NCBI GenBank assembly: GCA_905478725.1
Contig: CAJQJT010000317.1
Span: 1 to 7,834, forward strand
Direction of reading: 5' to 3'
DNA: 7,834 nt
Origin: an uncultured Pseudomonadales bacterium
Lineage (GTDB): Bacteria > Pseudomonadota > Gammaproteobacteria > Pseudomonadales > Porticoccaceae
Of the stretch, positions 1 to 4,847 are shown in pieces. Below the pieces are notes generated by a model. It saw nothing but the letters and a program-made list of their open reading frames with translations, had not been told where the DNA came from and did no database searches. Position 1 is the stretch's first letter, and each line of letters starts with the position of its first letter. Made by a program: the position numbers and the translations under genes.

Positions 1-1
1 C

Positions 2-154
2 TTTAAGCGCACCGCAAGATTTATTGCCAAGTACGATGACCCCTCTTTTGATCCAGAGATGCCCAAATTAGAATTGAGTGTTTTTGAACCCATGGTTCGC
101 AGGGTGTTTAGTAAGCCAAAAAACAGCATGTACAAAAGCTTTTTTGAAGATTAA
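2..154 (+). CDS. 3' end of an unrecognised gene (partial)
   Basis: An open frame enters from the left edge and ends at TAA (152-154), giving the last 50 residues of a protein, ending in KSFFED. The fragment is basic and rich in Phe, Lys and Arg, with no membrane segment, cysteine cluster or motif that I recognise. It is judged real because it is open from the edge, ends 9 nt before the MOSC gene in the same direction, and its stop codon overlaps the likely ribosome binding site of that gene (AAGGA, 153-157). This suggests a two-gene transcript. I do not assign a family: the fragment is too short, and most of the protein is outside the window. Confidence 0.6.
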   Translation, partial: FKRTARFIAKYDDPSFDPEMPKLELSVFEPMVRRVFSKPKNSMYKSFFED

Positions 155-163
155 GGAATTCGA

Positions 164-643
164 ATGACAGTGGGTAATATTCTCGGTATCTATGTGGCGC
201 CGACCAAAGGTGCTGGCGTGATGGGCCATCAAAAGGTTTCATTGCGGGCGGGAAAGGGCATCGAAGGGGATCGTTACTTTACTCAGACAGGCAAGAACCG
301 ATCTAATTACAAAGGTCAGCCAGACTGGGAAATTACCCTGATTGAATCCGAAGTGATTGAATCCTTTAATCAACAGGAAGGTCACAGTTTTCACGAGAGT
401 GACTTCCGCCGTAATCTGGTGACTCAGGGTATTCGTCTCAATGATCTGGTGGGCAAAACCTTCACCATTAACAATGTTAGCTTCTATGGTGTGCAGCTCT
501 GTGAACCCTGCGCCAGTCTCCAGCGTCGTCTAGCCGTGAGTATCCTGCCTGAGCTCGTGGGCAAAGGGGGGTTGCGTGCACAGATTCGTGGCAATGGTGT
601 TATCGCGGTAGGCGACCCGCTTACCCCAGTCGAAAAAATCTAA
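164..643 (+). CDS. MOSC domain-containing protein
   Basis: This 159-residue protein is essentially a single MOSC domain, the fold shared with the C-terminal part of eukaryotic molybdenum cofactor sulfurases. Family members are thought to bind molybdenum cofactor or carry sulfur on a conserved cysteine; the substrate of small stand-alone versions is mostly unknown. Visible family signatures are GIEGDRY (residues 32-38), an ITLIE strand (57-61), RRNLVTQGI (82-90), the cysteine motif CEPCASL (113-119, with C116 the likely conserved Cys) and a closing GNGVIAVGDPL (143-153). The ATG follows AAGGA at 153-157 with 6 nt spacing. The gene probably shares a transcript with the partial gene upstream. 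Its last 23 bp overlap the end of tatD on the other strand, with no terminator between them. The domain assignment is firm; the biochemical role is not. Confidence 0.9.
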   Translation: MTVGNILGIYVAPTKGAGVMGHQKVSLRAGKGIEGDRYFTQTGKNRSNYKGQPDWEITLIESEVIESFNQQEGHSFHESDFRRNLVTQGIRLNDLVGKTFTINNVSFYGVQLCEPCASLQRRLAVSILPELVGKGGLRAQIRGNGVIAVGDPLTPVEKI

Positions 644-1418
644 GGCTATTGTCACTGGTCTGCTGGGCAAGTTCTTCAGCAGACTCATTTCTCTGTTCCG
701 CTATCTTGCTTATTACCCAGGGTAAAAACGCCGGTTCATTGCGTTTGCCCTTCGGCGGCTCCGGCATTGTTTTGGGTATCAGGTAGGGGGCATCGGTTTC
801 CACCATTAGGCGCTGCAACGGAATATCAGCCACCAGCCCCTGAAGCTCTGTGCCACGCTTGTCGTCGCAAACCCATCCAGTGATGCCAATATGCATATCT
901 AGATCTAAGTAGCCGTAGAGGGCCTCTCTTGTGCCTGTAAAGCAGTGTGTTACGGCATCAACTAAGTGATCTCTGTAAGTTCGCAGTATTTGTAGCTGTC
1001 GATCGGCGGCATCGCGCTCGTGGAGAAATACCGGCAGCTTTAATTCTGCGGCCAGTTCAAGCTGTGCCTCGAAGGCTTTTTCCTGCTGCGCTGGGGTGGA
1101 AAAATTACGGTTAAAATCCAGCCCCATTTCACCGATGGCGACCACATACTTTTCGTCCGCCAGAGCTTTCAGTGTGCCTATAGAGTCTTTATTTAAAGCC
1201 TTAGCGTCGTGGGGATGAATACCAACTGTGGCATAGAGCATGTCTGGAAAGCTCTCACCAAACTCGCGGCAGAGTTTCACAACCGCTTCACTCTCGGTCA
1301 CTGAGGTGCCGGTTAGAATCAGTTTTTCGACCCCTGCGTCCCGGGCCCGTTGAAGAACCTCAGGGCGATCACTGTCAAAGCGTGAGTTGGAGAAGTTAAC
1401 GCCTATATCGATCAACAT
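621..1418 (-). CDS. tatD: TatD family metal-dependent DNase
   Basis: TatD is a cytoplasmic metal-dependent nuclease of the amidohydrolase (TIM-barrel) superfamily. In E. coli it acts as a 3'-5' exonuclease linked to DNA repair and is not needed for Tat export despite its name. The 265 residues match E. coli TatD in length and along the whole chain: DIGVN at the N-terminus (in place of the HxH found in TatD paralogues such as YcfH), TVGIHPHDA (64-72), AIGEMGLDFNRNFSTP (94-109), FLHERDA (131-137), THCFTGTRE (157-165), GITGWVCDDKRG (178-189) and VETDAPYL (206-213). Likely metal ligands are E97, H133, H158 and D209. The start lies 2 nt after the slt stop codon, with only a weak AGG upstream, so translation is probably coupled to slt. 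In E. coli tatD sits with tatABC; here it does not. Confidence 0.95.
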   Translation of the reverse strand: MLIDIGVNFSNSRFDSDRPEVLQRARDAGVEKLILTGTSVTESEAVVKLCREFGESFPDMLYATVGIHPHDAKALNKDSIGTLKALADEKYVVAIGEMGLDFNRNFSTPAQQEKAFEAQLELAAELKLPVFLHERDAADRQLQILRTYRDHLVDAVTHCFTGTREALYGYLDLDMHIGITGWVCDDKRGTELQGLVADIPLQRLMVETDAPYLIPKTMPEPPKGKRNEPAFLPWVISKIAEQRNESAEELAQQTSDNSLRFFRLG

Positions 1419-1420
1419 AA

Positions 1421-3400
1421 TTACAACAGCCTGTAAAATTCATCGCGCATCAGCAGCGGTCGCTGTTGACCCATTTCTCGGGAATAGATAATCGAATACA
1501 TCAAAATGTTGCGCACATAGGCACGGGTTTCTTTATAGGGAATCACTTCCATCCAAATATCGAATGGCAGTGTCCCATCGCTCTTATTGAGCCACTGTGC
1601 AACTCTGGTAGGGCCTGCATTATAAGCGGCGCTGGCGAGAATGCGACTACCATCAAAGCGTTTAAGCAGTTCGCTGTAGTAGCGGCTGGCAATGGCAATA
1701 TTGGTTTCCGGATCATAGAGCTCGGTTTTTCTGCGATAGGGGATTTTGTATTTTCGCGCCGTGCTCTTGGCCGTGGCAGGCATTAGCTGCATTAGTCCTC
1801 GGGCTCCGGCAGGAGAGGTGGCTGAGGCATCAAAGGCGCTCTCTTGACGCGCCAGGGCAAAAAGTAAGGGGCTGTCTAATTGATTGGCCTGTGCCGCGTC
1901 ATTGATCGCATCGGCAAAGGCTAGGGGGAAGCGCAGCTCCACATCATCCCAGTATTGGGCGCGTCCGAGGCTGGCAATCGCTTTGCTGTGCCACTGCCAC
2001 TGGCCGGCGACTATGGCTGCTGCCAGCCAGTCTGGATAGGTAAAGTTTGCGCTGGCCTGGCGCCATTCGCGATTGGCATCGAGATTGTCATTGTGAAACC
2101 TCAACTCCCGCGCCCGGGCCATGGCCGGTAGAGCGGTAATCGCAGTTACCCTTTGGGGATCAATGGCCACCGGGCGGTGGTTGATACGGTACTCTTTATC
2201 GAGCATATCGCTGGCGAGAAAGCCGTAAAAATCCCGCTCTTGGGCCAAACTTTCGGTCATCTGCTGCAGTGCAGGATGCTCTGTGGTCAGTGGATTGCTC
2301 TGCATGCTACGGATAGTCCAGTAGCGCCAACCGGTGCGACTTTGCAGCTCTTCGGGCAATCGCTGCAGCCACAGCGCAATATTCGGCCAGTCTTTTTCTT
2401 TCAGTGCCAGGCGAATACGCCATTCAACCAAGCTGCCGTCTTCAGTCTCATTAAGCAATTGCAGGTGGTCGCTGAAATAGGAGTCGGCCACCGCCGTTGC
2501 TCCCTCTTTGTAGAGACCTTTAATGATTGCACTGACAATTGCGCTGCGTGCGCCATGAGAAAACTCATGGGTCTGCTGGTAGTGGCTCCAATATTTAAGG
2601 CTGGCGTGACTGTCGCGGTGAGCTAAATGCACTAGGGCATGTTGAATAATCCCCAGTTCTTCGGGGCTGTCGCTATTAAAAGCCCCAAACTGTTTAATGC
2701 TCTGGGGTGACCGGTCAGCCTGGTAATAGAGCTTGGCTAGCTTGCTGTAGTGAGGGCTTTTAAAAAACCGCTCAAGATATCGGGCAAGTTGGAACTGGTG
2801 ATTGAGCAGTGCTTTGTTAAAACGCTGCCAGGCCAACGCCTCGGTGATTCGGTTGTCGGCGCTTAAGTGGGTAAATAGTTTGTCACATTGATTGGGTTGG
2901 GATTTGCCAACATTCCACAATTCCATTGCTGCAGTTAAGGCCTGCTCGCGCCGTTGATTCAGTTGTGGGTCTTCAGGGTCAGCGTAATAGCGTGCCAACT
3001 GGAATTGACACTGCTGCTTAGAGCTTGCCCCTTGGGGCTCATAGAAGCTGATAAAGGCGTCCCAGTGTTGATGCTTGGCCAGATAGTCGAGCCAGTGGTT
3101 AAGCAGGTGTCCAGCCTTAATAGTGCCGGCATAGTCTTGCAGATATTGACTCACTTCCTGTTTCCGTGAATAACGCAGGTTGGCAGCTAGGTCGGCATAG
3201 ACTAAATAGGGGTAGAGAGGGTAGGTCTGTAGTTGCTTTCGCTGTTGCTTTAGCTGCTGCCATTTACCCCGTTGTGCTAGATCAAGTGACTCAGAGTAGA
3301 GCTGTCGCTGCTGCGCTAGTGCGGGTGCCGATGTGGCTTGGATAGCTTGGCTTGAGCTAATGTCCTTGGCATTTGCCATCGGGCAGCCACACAGCAGCAT
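1421..3400 (-). CDS. slt: Soluble lytic murein transglycosylase (Slt70-type)
   Basis: Slt cleaves the beta-1,4 bond between N-acetylmuramic acid and N-acetylglucosamine in peptidoglycan, leaving 1,6-anhydromuramyl ends, and works in the periplasm on glycan strands during turnover and repair. The 659-residue product has the Slt70 layout. A long alpha-superhelical N-terminal region (about 30-450) is rich in Gln, Leu and Trp. A lysozyme-like SLT domain follows (about 500-640) with ALARQESAF (catalytic E520), SPAGARGLMQLMPATA (529-544) and a later AAYNAGPTRV (591-600). The ATG used here has no Shine-Dalgarno sequence and gives an unusually short leader (MLLCGCPMANA before KD). Upstream in-frame codons to 3448 would complete a normal signal peptide, so the true start is probably further upstream (see 3446-3460). 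LLCGC at residues 2-6 also fits a loose lipobox, so a lipoprotein form is possible. tatD follows after 2 nt. Confidence 0.93.
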   Translation of the reverse strand: MLLCGCPMANAKDISSSQAIQATSAPALAQQRQLYSESLDLAQRGKWQQLKQQRKQLQTYPLYPYLVYADLAANLRYSRKQEVSQYLQDYAGTIKAGHLLNHWLDYLAKHQHWDAFISFYEPQGASSKQQCQFQLARYYADPEDPQLNQRREQALTAAMELWNVGKSQPNQCDKLFTHLSADNRITEALAWQRFNKALLNHQFQLARYLERFFKSPHYSKLAKLYYQADRSPQSIKQFGAFNSDSPEELGIIQHALVHLAHRDSHASLKYWSHYQQTHEFSHGARSAIVSAIIKGLYKEGATAVADSYFSDHLQLLNETEDGSLVEWRIRLALKEKDWPNIALWLQRLPEELQSRTGWRYWTIRSMQSNPLTTEHPALQQMTESLAQERDFYGFLASDMLDKEYRINHRPVAIDPQRVTAITALPAMARARELRFHNDNLDANREWRQASANFTYPDWLAAAIVAGQWQWHSKAIASLGRAQYWDDVELRFPLAFADAINDAAQANQLDSPLLFALARQESAFDASATSPAGARGLMQLMPATAKSTARKYKIPYRRKTELYDPETNIAIASRYYSELLKRFDGSRILASAAYNAGPTRVAQWLNKSDGTLPFDIWMEVIPYKETRAYVRNILMYSIIYSREMGQQRPLLMRDEFYRLL

Positions 3401-3445
3401 CGCCGCGACAGTGACGTATTTTAGAGTGTAGGTTGAGATGTTGAA

Positions 3446-3460
3446 GATAGGAACAGCCTT
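3446..3460 (-). promoter_or_regulatory. Candidate non-ATG start site and RBS for slt
   Basis: Reading the slt frame upstream of the ATG at 3400, codons stay open back to a TGA but contain no ATG, GTG or TTG. An ATC codon at 3448-3446 lies 8 nt after AAGG (3460-3457), an ordinary Shine-Dalgarno distance. Starting there adds 16 residues (FNISTYTLKYVTVAA after the initiator) and produces a typical 27-residue signal peptide with a Lys, a hydrophobic core and an ANA|KD cleavage site. ATC is a very rare start codon, so this may instead be a mutated or misread ATG (one base different). Confidence 0.4.
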
Positions 3461-3566
3461 ATGAGGAACGGTATTGGTTAATGCTCGGGTCTCAGCTCAG
3501 AGTTTAAAGGGAGAGGGCGGCGTGTTGGAAGTGTCTTGGTGCTTTTAGTTGCCTTTAGTTAACAGA

Positions 3567-3620
3567 AGCCCTTAGCGAAAGAAAAGCCCTTAGCGAAAGA
3601 AAAGCCCCTAGTCAAAGGGG
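3567..3620. repeat. Three tandem 18-nt units next to a terminator
   Basis: AGCCCTTAGCGAAAGAAA occurs twice without change, head to tail (3567-3584, 3585-3602). It is followed by a diverged third unit, AGCCCCTAGTCAAAGGGG (3603-3620), identical at 12 of 18 positions. The third unit forms most of the usp terminator hairpin. The arrangement suggests local duplication of terminator sequence, with only the third copy keeping the inverted arm needed for a strong stem. Confidence 0.85.
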
Positions 3621-3622
3621 CT
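3596..3622 (-). terminator. Rho-independent terminator of the usp gene
   Basis: On the minus strand, 8 nt after the usp stop codon, AGCCCCT (3622-3616) pairs perfectly with AGGGGCT (3609-3603) around a 6-nt loop TTGACT. The stem is followed by TTTCTTT (3602-3596). A 7-bp GC-rich stem directly ahead of an interrupted T-run is a standard intrinsic terminator, and its place ends the usp transcript before the slt region. Confidence 0.8.
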
Positions 3623-3630
3623 CGGTCATC

Positions 3631-4071
3631 TCAGTCGTCCTCATTAATACGCACCGCCAGAACATCACAGGGGGCGCCATGGAGAACACTGTTGCTGGTA
3701 GAGCCAAATATGAGCGCCAAGCCATGACGGCCGTGGCTACCTACTATTATCAGGTCTACATTCTCATCTTTGGCCATGCGGCGCATTTCATTGGCTGGCT
3801 GACCCAATACAATATGCTGGCTTTTCTGTGGCACTTGCAGTTGCTCGGCGAGGGTGGCTAAGCGCAGTCGGGCCTGGTCTTCCAGCTGCACCTGGACATC
3901 GGATAAATCCACTGGTATGTCGCCGCCGTAGGTGAAGGCGAGTGGCTCAAGGATGTGACAGATTGATATTTTTACATCGCGGTCAGAAAAAAGTTGCTTG
4001 ACGCGGTCTACCACTTGCTGTGATTCTGGAGACAGATCAAGGCCGATGAGCAGGTGTTTGTAAGTAGACAT
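3631..4071 (-). CDS. Universal stress protein (UspA family)
   Basis: This 146-residue cytoplasmic protein has a single Usp domain, an alpha/beta nucleotide-binding-type fold that usually forms dimers and promotes survival under starvation and other stress; no enzymatic reaction is established for the family. It shows the first strand with conserved Asp (HLLIGLDLS, 6-14, D12), a central ICHILEPL (37-44), IVLGQPANEM (87-96) and the C-terminal DLIIVGSHGRHG (106-117) with GSTSN (123-127) and CDVLAVR (135-141). The loop reads G111-xx-G114-8x-G123-S, one residue shorter than the G2xG9xG motif of ATP-binding Usps, so ATP binding is uncertain. The frame is open further upstream to 4164, but the start at 4071 is chosen because AAGGAG lies 7 nt before it and MSTYKHLLIG is a typical Usp N-terminus. 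It diverges from the membrane protein gene at 4233. Confidence 0.93.
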   Translation of the reverse strand: MSTYKHLLIGLDLSPESQQVVDRVKQLFSDRDVKISICHILEPLAFTYGGDIPVDLSDVQVQLEDQARLRLATLAEQLQVPQKSQHIVLGQPANEMRRMAKDENVDLIIVGSHGRHGLALIFGSTSNSVLHGAPCDVLAVRINEDD

Positions 4072-4078
4072 GAGGTTA

Positions 4079-4084
4079 CTCCTT
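4079..4084 (-). promoter_or_regulatory. Ribosome binding site that fixes the usp start
   Basis: AAGGAG on the minus strand is separated by 7 nt from the ATG at 4071. It favours this start over the upstream ATGs at 4164 and elsewhere, which would add a 31-residue extension unlike any Usp. A small hairpin (GTCC-TGT-GGAC, 4088-4098) sits just upstream. Confidence 0.8.
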
Positions 4085-4168
4085 ATGGTCCTGTGGACTA
4101 TTTTGACGACTGTCGTGTCGATTGCTACATAGGTTGATTTGGCAGAGACTAGATAATTAGTCACCTAC

Positions 4169-4208
4169 ATTTTAATCAGGGGATAGGATGTATCTCGCTG
4201 ATTAAAAT
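4169..4208. repeat. Perfect 11-bp inverted repeat between divergent genes
   Basis: ATTTTAATCAG (4169-4179) and its exact reverse complement CTGATTAAAAT (4198-4208) flank an 18-nt spacer. The element lies 97 bp upstream of the usp start and 24 bp upstream of the membrane protein start. It lacks a T-run after either arm, so it is not a usual terminator. Its place suggests an operator for a dimeric regulator or a structured leader. The regulator is unknown, and I see no confident -35/-10 pair beside it. Confidence 0.6.
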
Positions 4209-4232
4209 CGCTAACTATAAGAGTAGTACGAA

Positions 4233-4718
4233 ATGACATGGTTGTTAATAGTATTAGGCGTTGCCGTGGTGATATCACCACTAATGTGGTTTCGACAGTC
4301 GCCACGTCAGAAATTGATTACCGAACTGAGGCGTTCGGCAGGCAGTGCCGGACTGCAGGTTAGCCTCTATCGCCGACCGGATGCCCGGGATGAAGAAACG
4401 CGTCTGGAGTGCGTTTGTTATAGCATACCCTGGCTCGACGAAGACTGCCGCCAGAATTGGGTGCTACACCGTTTTAGTGGCCGTGGTTGGGATTCGGTAT
4501 GTCCTGGATGGCTTTGGACAATTAATCAAGCGGCACCAAAATGGGATGCCCTGTTAGTTGATCAGATGGATGATTTTCCCGCTGGTGTCAGTGCGCTTGT
4601 GGCCACCGCTGCCGGTATCGGGGTTATTTGGAATGAGCGCGACGATGGCGCGGATTTAGTAAAAATTGTCGAAAAATTAAAGAAATTTCAGCATCAGGCA
4701 AAAGAAATTTGTCGATGA
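4233..4718 (+). CDS. Hypothetical membrane-anchored protein
   Basis: This 161-residue protein has no function I can assign. A hydrophobic N-terminal segment (about residues 3-19, LLIVLGVAVVISPLMW) is followed at once by basic residues (RQSPRQK), which predicts a single membrane anchor with the rest of the protein in the cytoplasm. The soluble part is rich in Trp (W67, W76, W86, W93, W95, W104, W133) and has cysteines at 60, 62, 72 and 90. A second weakly hydrophobic stretch (118-133) and a charged helical tail (142-155) follow. The start has AAGAG (4219-4223) 9 nt upstream. Normal codon use, an intact frame and its place between usp and topA support a real gene. I vaguely recall similar uncharacterised proteins in related gammaproteobacteria, but cannot check this. 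Confidence 0.8.
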   Translation: MTWLLIVLGVAVVISPLMWFRQSPRQKLITELRRSAGSAGLQVSLYRRPDARDEETRLECVCYSIPWLDEDCRQNWVLHRFSGRGWDSVCPGWLWTINQAAPKWDALLVDQMDDFPAGVSALVATAAGIGVIWNERDDGADLVKIVEKLKKFQHQAKEICR

Positions 4719-4721
4719 AAC

Positions 4722-4751
4722 TTGACCAAAGGGCGCACAAACACGTATATA
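4722..4751 (+). promoter_or_regulatory. Candidate sigma70 promoter for topA
   Basis: TTGACC (4722-4727, 5 of 6 consensus bases) is followed after 18 nt by TATATA (4746-4751, 4 of 6). It starts just 3 nt after the stop of the upstream gene and would give a leader of about 90 nt before topA. Two direct copies of GCGCAC (4733-4738 and 4753-4758) lie in the spacer and just after the -10. The rest of the 129-bp gap shows only a small imperfect hairpin (CTGC/GCAG, about 4802-4823). The likely topA ribosome binding site, AGGGA at 4832-4836, has a rather long 11-nt spacing. Confidence 0.5.
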
Positions 4752-4847
4752 TGCGCACCTTGAGTCTAATGCTCGTTAGTATTTGAGCCAAATTATCTTC
4801 AGCATCCTGCTTTGATGGCAGATGCACAATTAGGGAAACTAGCCTAA

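Larger units (their letters stand above)
3401..3630. other. Intergenic region between slt and the usp gene
   Basis: These 230 bp lie upstream of slt and downstream of the usp gene, both on the minus strand. The usp-proximal part holds three tandem 18-nt units and a terminator (entered separately). Next to them, two 10-nt copies (GCTTTTAGTT and GCCTTTAGTT, 3541-3560) form another short direct repeat. The slt-proximal part encodes the probable missing part of the Slt signal peptide. The slt promoter should lie here, but I see no good sigma70 match; the best is a weak TTTAAA on the minus strand near 3503-3508. No small gene or RNA is evident. Confidence 0.6.

Noticed and set aside
1466..1786. 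106-codon plus-strand frame opposite the Slt catalytic domain
   Set aside because: The minus-strand frame carries the conserved SLT motifs, so the plus frame is a shadow.
2153..2626. 157-codon open frame on the plus strand inside slt
   Set aside because: It lies wholly antisense to the conserved Slt helical region, has no recognisable domain and an unlikely composition; it is a shadow of slt coding bias.
3567..3620. CRISPR array
   Set aside because: The 18-nt units are directly adjacent with no spacers, and only two are identical.
4106..4116. Small palindrome ACGAC-T-GTCGT in the usp leader as an operator
   Set aside because: Arms of only 5 bp are expected by chance, and there is no other support.
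4072..4164. 31-residue N-terminal extension of the Usp protein
   Set aside because: AAGGAG is correctly placed for the ATG at 4071, and the extension has no Usp similarity.
4216..4221. TATAAG as the -10 box of the gene at 4233
   Set aside because: It overlaps the likely ribosome binding site and would start transcription within a few bases of the ATG; no -35 match lies upstream.
4624..4827. Minus-strand 67-codon frame over the 3' end of the membrane-protein gene and the topA leader
   Set aside because: No ribosome binding site or motif is visible, and it overlaps a better-supported gene and the topA promoter region.
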